This document shows, piece by piece, positions 10,040 to 21,745 of a stretch of 64,000 nt of DNA. Location: contig CM026554.1 in the NCBI GenBank assembly GCA_015143295.1, forward strand, positions 30,331,531 to 30,395,530. The letters run 5' to 3'. The notes under the pieces were generated by a model. It was not told where the DNA came from, searched no databases, and saw only the letters and a program-made list of their open reading frames with translations. Position numbers and translations under genes: made by a program. This DNA is from Tetracentron sinense (Eukaryota > Streptophyta > Magnoliopsida > Trochodendrales > Trochodendraceae). The number at the start of each line of letters is the position of its first letter. Position 1 is the stretch's first letter.

Positions 10040-10560
10040 TTCCTCTCAGACGAGACCAAGCAGACTTGCTTGATTCTCTCTTTGAGGGATAATTGGGTAC
10101 ATTAGGAGGGAGAAGGAGATGATAATGTATCAATAAGGCGCTTCGCATCACTTTCTACTACCACTACACAATCCTAACCAGCCTCTGCAAATTTCAGGCC
10201 CAGTTTAATTGCTAGAGCTTCTCCAATCCCCAAAGAGGTTGAAGATGAGACAAAGACTCCTCATGATCTCTGGCTACTATGGCGGGCTATCCCGACAATA
10301 AGAAAGCAACCATCACAGTTTACCTTGATCGTCCCACTCCCTGGACAAGAACAAACATCAGCTTTGAAGTTTTTTGCAATAGCAACCAGTAGATCTGGGT
10401 TAATGTTCTGAAAGATCTTTTCATTTCAGCTTACCAAAGAAAAGAGAGATTCCTTCTGCTTTTGCTTCGAGCTCCACCAGGTTGAGAAGCATTTCTCCTG
10501 ATTCCCAGTAAATAATGAATGGATTCCTCTTCTCCTCCTCGACTTAGCATATATATATCC
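10040..10560 (-). pseudogene. LINE RNase H domain remnant
   Basis: The minus strand encodes a VKVNCDGCF block (first catalytic Asp of the RNase H fold), then EALAIKLGLKFAEAG (catalytic Glu helix), then CVVVESDAKRLIDTL (second Asp strand and helix), in the correct order. Stops interrupt it, e.g. just after AEAG. This is the C-terminal RNase H typical of plant L1 ORF2. It is orientated opposite to the LINE fragment at 9153, so it is a separate insertion. Confidence 0.7.
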
Positions 10561-12490
10561 ACCACCTTTTTTCTTGAACAAGTCTGCATTTACTGCTATT
10601 GCATTAAGAAATTCATACCTTAAACCATCTTCTCAACACTACCCCACTCATATTCCAAATTAAGATGCTAATTATGGTGGAGTCAAAAGAAATATCACCA
10701 TCTTCTAAAAAACTAAAAATACGACCACGATGAGAATAAAAGTAGCAAATTTTGTCAGGAAAATCCCTTCACAAGTACCTGACCACGTTTCTGCATACAA
10801 AATCTGTTCTCATGGTATCAAACCCAGGATCTCCCCTCAATGGGTAATGCCTTTATTCACCCTTCTATTGAAACTCGTAAAAACACATTTCCACAAGCAA
10901 ATTTGTATTCATAATTTAGTTTGTAAAAAAGGTTTTCTGGATGACACAGCCAATCCAGACTACTAATCTGATAGGTGGCCTTCTTGATTTGCCGCCCGTA
11001 GAGTTCCCCTGTCCACATCACTGTCCTGCCATGTATTGGACAGGCCGTGCAGAAAACCTGTCCCCTCCCATTTTGTTTAGGTATACTACCAAATTTGTGG
11101 GCCAATTTGATCTAAATTCGCACTAGCCATTCTCCTTGTTTGAATGCACAAAAGGCCCACCCTTTCCTATAAGGGAAACACAAAAACTGGTACAATATGT
11201 AAGAGCATAGGGCAAGTGGGCAGTCAGATGCTCAACAAAATGATAGCTATTTAGTACAGTTTTATCATTTCTAATTGGGCTATGAAAATTTTATAATAAT
11301 AAATAAAATGCTTACAAGGAGAACATGGTAAATCAAGCAGTTGACGATCGAATAGGATTACAATTTTTGGGAATGCAACTTGAGAAATGGCAAGAATTAC
11401 AACATCATCTTGATCTTACTAACCATGCTCATGGTTAGAGGAAGTTCCGTTTAGGCCAAAGCTCTAGGTGCTAGAGAGGGTGAGAAGGAGCCCAAAGGTG
11501 CCGATGATGTTTGACAGAATCCAGCTAAAATACCAATAATGGTTTCATCCCAAATAGGTTAGCTCTCTGGAAATTTTAAATGATGAGACTGAGCTTGCAA
11601 GAGGAAATTCCTCTGTGGAATGGATGAAGAATGATAGGGGAGGTAGTGGTATCAAATTGCAGAACTCCATAACTACAAGCTCAACATGCATCAGCCTATG
11701 GAAGTGTACTTAGAAATTTCATTTGAAGAAGGCAGCGGATACTTGCCAAGATAGTGTCTTCAGTAACTATAATTGTTGATGGTAGAGCTGAAATTTCATA
11801 TTCTGAATCTCAGTTTCACGTATGTTTGCATGAAATAAAGTGAAAGCCAATAGGGATTCCCAAATATATGGTAAATTATGGTGGAAAGATATTGGACTAC
11901 ATTGGGCACTTAGACATGACTACTCAGAAGTTAGAACATGTTCAATAAGACCCTGATAGATGCCAAGTAATACTCATATTTCTAATGGTTATAGTACCAT
12001 GAATGATGAAATCCAAGAAATTAACTTACAAGAGACTGAAAAGCAATTTAAGAAACCTTAGCACAGGGACCTGTCAGTCACAATAAACAGCTGAACCAAA
12101 CTATATGGGTAGCCATCTTAACACCGAGTAAGTAGCAGCCTGCAACCCGAATTGGCATTTTGCAGAGCACACAGAAACACCATATCCTGAAATAGGAAGA
12201 AAACGCCACCATCTAATTAGAAAAAAAGAAGAAAATGAAAAGAAAAGAAATATCATCGTCAGCTGTATCCTATTTCCCATTCATTTAGTGTGGAACTTTT
12301 GGCAAAGGAAAGGGTATCATTGGTCCTTCCATGGATGCTCTAGAACCCCTTCATATCAGCAAGCTGTATATGTTGCAAGATATCAAAGAAAATTATGAGC
12401 ACTTAGAAATGCGAGATGCATATATAAGCGACCAATGGTGTTTAGAAACTCAATGGAGTTCCCTGTTCATTGAACTTGCCCTGATCAGAC
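10561..12490. other. Intergenic, nothing recognised
   Basis: No open frame with family features, no terminal repeats and no tRNA found on either strand. Confidence 0.4.
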
Positions 12491-12666
12491 TTTTTTTTTT
12501 GGCAACGGAGGGTGTCCCAAAGCCTTTGAACCAAGGACTAGTCCCTTCGGGTATCTGCACCGACCCACTCGGAATTTTCCCTACAAATACCAGGGTAAGT
12601 CGAGGAGTGAGTTGAAAATTCGACCACAGAGAGCAAACCCGGGATGCTAGCCAATAGGACCAACCC
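12491..12666 (-). mobile_element. tRNA-derived SINE
   Basis: Read on the minus strand it has an A-box-like TGGTCCTATTGG (12662-12651), a B-box-like GGTCGAATTTTC (12625-12614) at tRNA-like spacing, a body shared with the fragment at 4520 (CGGAATTTTCCCTAC and GGACTAGTCCCTTC on the plus strand), and a 10-A tail (T10 at 12491-12500). I could not find its target duplication. Confidence 0.7.
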
Positions 12667-13591
12667 AAACTTTAATCGCAAAAAAGGTGGAACTTGGTTT
12701 ACTTAAATACTAAAAAGGTAAAAATATTCGATGCACTTGTCCAAAAACAAGATTGAGTGGTTCAAACCTGATTGAGTCCTTGAAAAAAAATGAAAAGGTT
12801 TAATCAAGTATTTGAAAACTGAAGCAAGTACAAATGGATTGCAATTGCAGCTTTCCAAAATTGAAATCTTGATTAGGTAATCCAAGTTTCAATTCCAGTC
12901 GAACTCGGGCCTTTGAGTTTTGAGTTATCAAACTTTGATAACAGCAAACAATGGGGTTATGGGTCATTGCAATGAGTCAATTTAAATCTATGGTGTCAAT
13001 CAAATAAGTTGCAAGAACCAATAAGATATAAATTGCACCTATGATGCAGATGATAGTCAAGGCTTTAAACTTCGGTTTCTTGGGAGATTTCACACTTTAA
13101 AAACGGGAAATTTCTCAATAACAAAAAAAATAACTGATGTAATATATTAAAAAAGGAAAATTTTCTACGATATTTTAGGAGAAATTAAAAGGGACATGAT
13201 TACATACTTGGAACTAAAAATATAACAAAGCAATAATGAGCAATAAATAAAGCACACTTGGGGGGAGGGGGGTGGGGGGTTTAAAACTATTAGTTAAGAG
13301 ATAAAAAATTACGCTTCTAACGCTATTAGTACATCCAATATCATAAAACATAAGTAAAATAAAAATAAATGCTAAAATCAACAAGCATCCTAACTCATTG
13401 GATCTTATAATTTTTCCTTTACAAAAACTTAGTTTTAAATTAAAAATACTATTTTAGTTCTTTAACAGTAATTAACGTGACCAAACTACCAACATTTGAA
13501 ACAGAAATATGTAAAAGTTTACCCATTACACATATCTCCTTTACGTCCCTTTTTTGTATAAATAATTACGTTTGAAATTTTTTTAAAGATA

Positions 13592-13626
<35 letters not shown>

Positions 13627-15165
13627 GATTGATTATTTCAATAATTTATGGACTGGAACAATTAACATTTTTAAGGAAAGATAAATGTTTGCTTATTCTA
13701 TGTAATTATTGAACCTATCTTCTTGTCAAATATGTTTTTTTAAGTTATATTTTAGTTATTTTATAAAAAAAAAGTAATAAATAATTTTTTCAATCAAAGA
13801 TGGTAGTGAGCAATCTACAGAATGACCACACCTGCCCTCAAGAAGGGTGGTAAGAGTATGCCATCATAGAGTAGATCTTGGGGTCGATTCTGAAATGCAG
13901 GAATCCCAAAGAGATTTGAAGATTGGCCTACAGTGTCATGGAGGTGGCCCAACATGCCCAACGTGACGACCATTAACCATCTAACCAAATAACCATGCTT
14001 GTAACCAAAAAAGAAACTATAGATCCCCCTTCAATGTTTCACATATGAATGTTATGACCTGGACATTAACAATCAGATTTTAAAAAATGGAGAGAAAAAA
14101 AATAGGCGATTTCCCAATTTTTTCCATTCTACACCTAATATATCCGATGAAAACATTTATAAGTTTAATGTAAATGCATCATAGATCCATACATGTATTT
14201 CAAGCTAAAATGCATGTAACTCCAAAAAATAAAACCTAATGAGAAGGAAAATAAGAAAGAAATTACCCTAGGGATTAAAAATTGCCAAACCACCATGCGT
14301 CATCTATTGTCATGGTCTATGGTCTGTGGTCAGAGATGAGGGGAAGAATAAAAGGTTCATGACAAAAGGGCAATATTGTCCAATTTTTTGGTCTTTTTGT
14401 GCTAGATTGTTAATTTTTAATTTTGGGGGTGTAATCATCATATGTTGGGGTGCGCGTAATACCACCCATTATTGGTTTTTTATGAAAAGCCCACTAGAAA
14501 TGGCCAAATGGGTGTTCCGAATTATGAAATATTCTCACCACAGTTTTGAAATATTGCAAGTTTGTAACATAGATGAATCAAAATATTGCGATATTTTGCA
14601 AAGTGCGAAAGATTAGCCAAATGGAGAATTTTCGTACAAAAAGTTGTAACTTTGGAATGAACTAGGGTTTTGTTTTAGTGAGAAGTTTAGATGGAATAAA
14701 CATAGATGAAATCATGGCAATAGCAAAGAGAAAAAGAACCACCTATGTAAGTTATATATGACTGATGACACTATCGATGTCAAATTCGAATACTAAGTGG
14801 CAGGCACTGAGCTCAATAGAAATGTTAACACATACATAAAGTTTTACTCTATATATTATAACTTGTGATATAAATTTAACATTTATTTGGTTCATATAAT
14901 GTATTCAGACACACCCATATACATGAAAATTACGTAAATGATATATAGACAACAATTGAAAGTACTAGATTTATGATAAATTGAGATTTTCCTAAAACGC
15001 CATTTTATGTTTCAGGTGTGAGTATGGCATAGTGCCTGACATGGCCAAAATTTTAGAAAATGAAGTCATTGTTATTTGTTACATATGCAATAGCCACACA
15101 GCATGAAAGATATATTTTCTTAGATTAAAATATCGATACGCCACACAGCATGAAAGATATATAAT
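12667..15165. other. Intergenic, A/T-rich, nothing recognised
   Basis: Contains a G-rich run near 13260-13278, an AT microsatellite and a short duplication (CCACACAGCATGAAAGATAT at 15094 and 15141). No coding signal I can support. Confidence 0.4.
13592..13622. repeat. (AT)n microsatellite
   Basis: About 15 uninterrupted AT units. Confidence 0.9.
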
Positions 15166-16128
15166 CATGGTTTAAAATTTCGATACATATCGACCAATAT
15201 GAGCCGATACGTATCCTATTTAGAGCTACCCGATACACTGGTACGCTGAAAAAAAAACTCCACTGTATCGGGCCGATACAGTGATTATTGAGTTAATTTT
15301 TTTTCTCCTTCCATTTACAATAGAATCCACAATACAAACCCGATACACATAACTTGTTTACATAAAATATTATTTAAGTAAAATGATTTTAAATTGATTT
15401 TACTTTCATTTACTTTAGATATTCATATGTAAATAAGGTTATCCTCTTATTTGAATTTAATAAAAATTATCTTAGATACAAATTCCTAAATAATAAGAAG
15501 TCAACTTTCCAGTTCAATAACAAAACTCTCTTTTTAGAGTCTTTTAGGGATTGGGGTCAGAATTTCAACTTTCAAATGATAGAGTATTTATCAAATATTA
15601 AAATTTCATAAATTCTATTATATCAAAAATTACCAAAGCCCACAATTCGGGCAAAAAACGTCTCATATTTTAATCTTAAAAAATATTTTCATCTATAGGG
15701 TCAAAAAGTCAGCTAACAGTGTAACACTTTAGCATAAAAAGACTTATATTAATCTTAAAATTTAGGGTTGCAATTCAATTAAGTTTTAAAATTAAAATTT
15801 TTTTTTCTTGTACTTAAATTAGTGACAATGTTTTGAATTTTCATACCTTACATGCACGCCTTTTTTAACTTATATAATTGTTAACTCTTATATGCATGAT
15901 TATAAACATATTTGGAGACCTTCATTTAGTTTGTTTTTAACTTATATTTGCATTAAAAAAAAATTTATGTAAGATATCCAAGTTTTTCCTTGCGTATCCA
16001 AGCATTTCTCGACGTATCTTAATTTTTTCCGCCGTATCCATTCGATACGGTCCGATATACCGATATGTATCTTGTTTTGGATTTACCGATATGAAACCCG
16101 ATACCGATATTTTGAAGTTTGAACCATC
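15166..16128. mobile_element. Inverted-repeat element, CCGATAC-rich, ATGGTTTAAAA ends
   Basis: Begins ATGGTTTAAAATTTCGATAC and ends with the inverted counterpart TATTTTGAAGTTTGAACCAT. Sub-terminal zones (15175-15340 and 15980-16105) are full of CGATAC, GATACG and GTATCC words, while the middle is plain A/T-rich DNA. No transposase. Related in architecture to 3873-4470 and 20636-21093. Confidence 0.6.
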
Positions 16129-16189
16129 ATGCTTCCACTACTGTTTAATGTACTCTATCTCATTATCTATTTATATTCCAGGTTATTCA

Positions 16190-16814
16190 GTTGAAATCAT
16201 AGTCACAAAAAACTTCGTTTTTTTGAAAAAAAAACCCGTTTAAAACGCTCATTAATATGCCATAGAAAACGGCGTTTAAAACCCGTTTTTTTTTTTAATA
16301 AAATACGTATTATAGTTTTAAACCCGTTTAAAATGAATAATACGAAAAAAAAAAAAAAAAAAAAAAACACGTTTAAAACGAATAATACGAAAAAACAAAC
16401 GAATAATCTTGAAATTTTTTGGGAATGAAGATTATGCAGATATTGACGACTTTGATACTCTTTTGAGAGATTGATGAATATAAATGAGTGGTTTTATTAA
16501 TATACATATTTTAGTCTTGTTTTTAATCTTGATAATTGATGTTTTAATGAAATTTAATGTCTTGATTGAATCAATTTGATGTTAAAATGATGTTATGAAC
16601 TTATTATTGTTGATTATAGTTACTCTTTTTGTATATTATCTCACGAAATTGTTAGATATATTAATTAGTATCGTTACTAACTTTTATAATTATACATTTT
16701 TTCTCCTTTTTTTTCCTTAAGTTTTCCCGCATTTTCCCGATTTTTTCGAATTTTTCTGTACTTGACCCTTGCCGAATTATTCCTGAACCCTGACTTTGTG
16801 ACTATGGTTGAAAG
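16190..16814. mobile_element. hAT-like element, CATAGT family
   Basis: Element 16198-16806. Left end CATAGTCACAAAAAACTTCG, right end CTGACTTTGTGACTATG. Flanks GTTGAAAT (16190-16197) and GTTGAAAG (16807-16814) form an 8-bp target duplication with one change. The interior repeats CCCGTTTAAAACG words and ends in a TTCCCGA/TTTTTCGAA array. It landed at the very edge of the copia 3' LTR. Confidence 0.85.
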
Positions 16815-17026
16815 ATCGGATGTTAAAGAGAGGTTCTCTAGGGTTAGAGAAATGAAGAAGAAGAAAAGGAAATAATATATTTGTTAGAGAGGTAAAAATT
16901 ATCCTACTCCAAAGAGCCATTGATATTTTTATTAGCTATATTTATGAATTAACAAGTATGCCCTTATGAGGTCAATAATATAAAGCTCAACAAAAGAACA
17001 TAAGGCCCAACATAGGAAGCCTAACA
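16809..17026 (-). repeat. Copia 3' LTR
   Basis: Minus-strand start TGTTAGGCTTCCTATGTTGG and end GATCTTTCA. Matches 24629-25114 around the inserted element: GGCCCAACATAGGAAGC and ATGTTAgAGAG blocks are shared. Confidence 0.85.
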
Positions 17027-17042
17027 AAACTTCCCCTCAAGC
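17027..17042 (-). promoter_or_regulatory. Polypurine tract of copia element
   Basis: Minus strand reads CTTGAGGGGAAGTTT directly before the LTR TG start. It is the usual plus-strand primer for this class. Confidence 0.75.
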
Positions 17043-17229
17043 AAGAGCATATATATCAAACATAACCAGCTTGAAAAAAAAAATTGAAGACAAGAAGGCC
17101 AAGAACCTTAGTAAAGATACCCGCTAATTAGCAAGTCGTATGCATGTGCGGAGAGCAACCCAGATGCTACCTTCTCCCAAACAAAGTGAATATCAACTTC
17201 TATATACTTGGTTCTTTCATGATGAACAA

Positions 17230-17731
17230 CATTAAATCATAGTTGTCGGGAAGCTATGTACAAGGTGGGAAGCTCGCTTCCCCAGAAGCTAGTTCCCAAA
17301 CTCGTTTCCTCAGACAAACTCACTTCCTGGGAAGCTCGTTTCCTCAAACAGACTCTCTTGCTAGGAATCTCGTTTCCTCGAACAGACTCTCTTCCTAGGA
17401 AACTCGCTTCCATCCTGTCTCATCTAGTAGTCAAAGGGAGTTGTATGTGTGAAGTGATGTAGTAGACCACAATTTATAACCTAGGGTGTAGACTCTAAGC
17501 AAGTATCGTCGGTTTGAAACTTAAGACACCTACTTTTCTACAAAAATCTCATGTAAGATAAAATCAAAGGTATAATTACCCATAAATAACATAATGGGAA
17601 TGAATAACCTATATATCATTTCTCGCTTCCCGTTTCCTAAGGTTTTTTTTAGTCTTGCTTCTCGCTTCCCGCTTCTCGCTTTCGCTTAGCTTCTCGTTTT
17701 CACTTCTCGCTCTGGTAACTATGCATTAAAT
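17230..17731. mobile_element. hAT-like element nested in copia, perfect TSD
   Basis: Element 17238-17723. Ends CATAGTTGTCGGGAAGC and CTCTGGTAACTATG. Direct repeat CATTAAAT at 17230-17237 and 17724-17731 is perfect (8 bp). The interior is an array of GGGAAGCTCGTTTCCTC words on the left and CTTCTCGCTTCCCG words on the right, i.e. subterminal inverted arrays. Confidence 0.9.
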
Positions 17732-19340
17732 GCAATATGGATAGCTCACAGTAGCGAGGCATAGGATAAGAGATTGGAAATCCGAGCTCATTCAAGAAAG
17801 TTTGCAACCACGGTGACATAAATCATGAACTAAAGAAAGATACTCGGCCTCTGCACTCAATCCTGAGACAACTGACTGCTCCTTACTCTTCTAGGTGACC
17901 AGGTTGTCTCCAAGGAAGGTACAAATCCAGATGTTGATTGTCGGCTAGTAGATGAACCAGGCCAGTCAGCATCTGAAAATCCAATCACAGAAAGATGACC
18001 ATGTCAAGTATAAAAAATCCAACTGTCTGGACTAGACGTGATCTATCAAAGGATCCAGTAAACAACATCAAGATGGGGCACCTGTCACCACCTCACTACA
18101 TGAATAATATCTAGCTTCATGATAGTCAAGGAGATTAGTTTCCTACTGAGCGTTGATACATGCTTGGATCAGAGTTAAGTTCACCTTCTATTGCATGAAA
18201 AAGAGTGGTTTGGTTCCATTGGAGAAGAGGCCGAACCGGATCCCAACTTCTCAATCTCACTGAGTATGTCTAAGGCATACTTCCTCTGGTACACACTTAC
18301 CAAGTTGGAGATCAGAATTTATTCAGCTAAGGAAAATATGGGCAAAATTCGGAAAATTTGGAAAACATTCAGAAAAATACCGGGAAAGATAAGATAAAAA
18401 ATAAAAAGTAGGATTACTACTTATGAAAATTGTAATCAAATATAAGTCATATATTAGTTACTTATTCAGGACTTTTCCCAAAGGTCGTAAATAATTCGTG
18501 TTTAATTTGCGACTTTTTCAAAAACTCGTATTTAAAAAAAAAAGCCTCGAATACTTAGTGAATCAATCATTTGGCAAAAAAGTCACAAATTTTTCGAGAC
18601 TTTTTGAAAAAATCAGAGAATTTTATTACTATGCTCTGGGATATGAAGATGCCCCAAGAAGAACGAACAACTTCAATTCCCAAAAAATTACCAAAGTGGA
18701 CCCAGATCCTTGATCTTGAATATTTGGCTCATGTTCTTCTTCACATGGTCAATAAAGATCACCCCCAGTGATAAGATTATCATCTACATACACAAGAAGG
18801 ATAGTTTACCGCTCCTATAGTGCCTCGTGAGCGGACAAAGTGTGATCAGCATGGCAATGATAGAAACCCATATCAAGAATCACATTATTGAATCCTTTGA
18901 ACCAATCACGACAAGATTGCACAATAAATTGTCTTTCTTAGCTTACATACTTTTCCATATTCCCCCTTAAGCTGAATACCTAGAAGGAAAATTCATATAG
19001 ACCTCTATGAGATCACTGTGAAGAAACACATTCTTCACATCAAGCTGAAAGAGAGGCCAACTCTTGTTGGCAGCAATGGAAAGGAGGACGAGGACATAAT
19101 TGAGCTTTCCATGGGTGCAAAGGTCGCACTGTAATCAGTCCCATATATTGGAGTAAAGCCCTTTAACACAAGGCGGGCTTTATATCACTCAGTCTTGTTA
19201 GCCTGATGCTTGACATTGTAGACCCACTTGCAGCCAACAGATCGTTTCCCAAGGGCAAGAAGACAAAATCCCATATCTCATTCTTCGTAAGGGCCTCTAA
19301 CTCCTAGCGCATAGCATCTTTCCATACAGGACACTATAAA
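17732..19340 (-). pseudogene. Copia reverse transcriptase and RNase H, broken
   Basis: Minus-strand translation around 19250-19140 gives GCKWVYNVKHQANKTE and YKARLVLKGFTP, the conserved start of copia RT (KWVYKVK...RYKARLVAKG). At 18310-18240 a YALDILSEIEKLG segment matches the 'KYxxDLLxETGM' stretch towards the RT end. Frames shift repeatedly, and an element at 18292-18633 interrupts it. The catalytic YVDD is not intact in any single frame, though the 18740-18800 region is where it is expected. Non-functional. Confidence 0.75.
18284..18641. mobile_element. hAT-like MITE nested in copia RT
   Basis: Element 18292-18633. Right end GAGAATTTTATTACTATG is canonical. The left end CACACTTACCAAGTTGGAG is a decayed CATAGTAACAAAGTCGGAG. 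Flanks CTCTGGTA (18284-18291) and CTCTGGGA (18634-18641) are an 8-bp duplication with one change. Confidence 0.75.
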
Positions 19341-20406
19341 GCCTCAACAACGGACCAAGGGATAGTGACAGAGGAGATGTAGATCAAATAGGCCTAGTAA
19401 GATGGAGAGATAGACTGATAGGAGACAAACTAAGACAAAGGATGAGAAGTACAAATCCTCTTACCCTTGCAAAAAGCAATGGGTAAGTAGGAGGCAAATA
19501 ATATATCAGGAGTAGGAATAGAGGCAAAAATTGGAGTCGTACCTGAATACGAGGGAGGCAACAACCCAAAGGATGTGAGACTCTTTCCTCCTTCGTTGGG
19601 ACTTAGGAGTAGGTTAGCAGCTCCTTAGTGGGCAATACCTGAAGGAAATACACGAGTAGGCAATGAAGGAGTAGAAGCGGGAGATATAGGAGTGGAAGGA
19701 GATGCAAAATATGGACTGTTTTAAAAAAATGACATTCATAGAAATGTGGAGCTTCCGATGATGAGGATCAAAACATTGATATCCTTGGTGACAATATGAG
19801 TATCCAACAAAGACACTTGATGGATTTCCTATCTAGCTTGCACCAAGTGGTACTCAAATCCTAAACAAAGCAAGTACACTTGAAAACTTTGGGGGCAATT
19901 GGAAACAAGGGGACGTTCAGTATGACAATTTGCAAGGGGGATTTCCCATCTAGAACTCTAGATGGCATGTGATTGATAAGATAACAAGTACTAAGGACAA
20001 CAAGAGACCAATAGGATTTTAGAACATGCATGCCCTTGAATAAAGAACGAGTCACATCCAAATGATGGTGATTCTTGCGCTCAGCAAATCCATTTGTTGA
20101 GGAGTGTAGGGGCAAGAAAACTAATGATCACTGCCATTTTGTTGAAGGTAATTCGTGAAGGAATGAAAAGTGCATTTCCCCCATTCAGGCCTTAAGAGTA
20201 CAAACATTGCAACCATACTGAGTTTGTACCATCTTATGAAGGTGCAGAACATGGAAAAAAATTCATCACGAGTTTTTAAAAGATAAATCCAAAGCAGTAA
20301 AGGTTTTCTGTTGCGGTTTAAGGTCCTCCTGGTCTTCACCTAAATGTGGAAGAAGGGAAGTGAGTTGAAACTCAACTCCCTCCCTCGTGCCTTTCTTCAG
20401 CTTGTT

Positions 20407-21745
20407 CCTATAGCCATAGTCACAAAGTCGGTATTCGGCAATAATTCAGCGGGGTTCCAGCTCGGAAAAATTGGGGAAAATTCGAGAAAAATTCGGGAAA
20501 TTTTAAAAACATTAATAATTATATAAAATAGAAAGATAATACTAATTAATATATCTAACAATTTGATTATATAATATACAAGGTAAATAGTTAATTATCA
20601 ACAATAATAAATTCATAATATCATTTCAAGTTTTCAACCATAGTTCGAAAACTCGGCAAGTCACCCGAGTAACTCGGCCTTGGTACTTAACTCAACTGAA
20701 TTTCGAGTCGAATCGTCTCGCCTCAAAACTCGAAGGAGGCACTATTTGCCGAGTTACTTGGGTGACTCGGTCGAGTTGAGCTAAGTTTTTCAACTCCCCG
20801 AACTAGGTCGAGTCGCATAAGGGTATATTTATCATTTTTTTTAAAACCTAAACTCGAACGCCACACTACTTTTGCATCATATTTTTTTGGGTCTACAAAG
20901 ACAACCTATTATGGGTTCTGTTAAACCTAGTCGAGACCGTAAAACCAGTGTACTTTGAGTTCTTTTAACCCAGGTTTTTCAAGTTATTACAAATATATTC
21001 CGAGTTGGACTGAGTCAAGTTTTTTTTGCGTTTTCCAAGTTACTCGACCGGCTAACTTTCGAGTCGAGTCGAGTTTTTGGGTTTTTGAACCATGAACATG
21101 CCCTGTATAACAACTTAACTAGACAAGAAAATTCTAAATTGGGGGCTTCGTTTCTTTCGGATTAGGGTTTATGGAAACCCTATAGAATCAGATCTTCTGT
21201 AGAAAAAATTGGGGGCTTCGTCTATAACGGTTAACGGTAAGCCCAAGAAAAAAATTGAGCGAGAGAGAGGGCTTACCAATTACAAGTAGAGAGGAGATCT
21301 GATTTTTGGGGGCTTCGTTTCCTCTTCTTTTCCTTTTCGGAATAGTCGACAGAAGAGAGAAGTGAGGAGTGAGGAGAGACCTCTCTTCTCTTCTCTTCTT
21401 CTTCTTTTCGTCTTCTCATTTTCTTCTCCTACTTCTCTTTGTCTCTTCTCCTTCTCTTCTTTGAGAATCGACGCTGAACAATAAACCCTAAGGAATAAGT
21501 TTTGTTATTTATATATCGAAATGACATTATTGCCCCTGCTAACATTAAATAACTACAAAAAACCCCGGAATGAATAAATCGCGAATCGCACAACTTTAAT
21601 GATAAAAACGTGATTTTCACGATTAAATCATGAATCACCAATTTATTCATTTAAACGTGATTTAATCGGTGAGGGTTTAATTCGTAATTTAAACCCAATT
21701 TTTTCAACCAATAAAAATGGCGATTTTTGTGACTATGCCTGTAGG
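20407..21745. mobile_element. hAT-like element nested in copia integrase
   Basis: Element 20415-21737 (1323 bp). Left end CATAGTCACAAAGTCGG, right end GATTTTTGTGACTATG. Flanks CCTATAGC (20407-20414) and CCTGTAGG (21738-21745) agree at 6 of 8. The coding sequence of integrase continues on both sides, confirming an insertion. It contains another inverted-repeat element (20636-21093) and no transposase frame. Confidence 0.8.
20636..21093. mobile_element. Inverted-repeat element rich in GAGTCGAGT, inside hAT element
   Basis: Left CAACCATAGTTCGAAAACTCGG, in short TTCAACCATAGTTCGAAAAC, against right GTTTTTGGGTTTTTGAACCATGA. Subterminal zones repeat ACTCGG/CGAGTCGAG words, which mirrors the CGATAC and GTAACGG words of the elements at 15166 and 3873. 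Confidence 0.55.

Noticed and set aside
10801-10840. CATGGTATCAAACCCAGGATC as a copia primer-binding site
   Set aside because: Only partial match to the initiator tRNA complement, with no LTR next to it.
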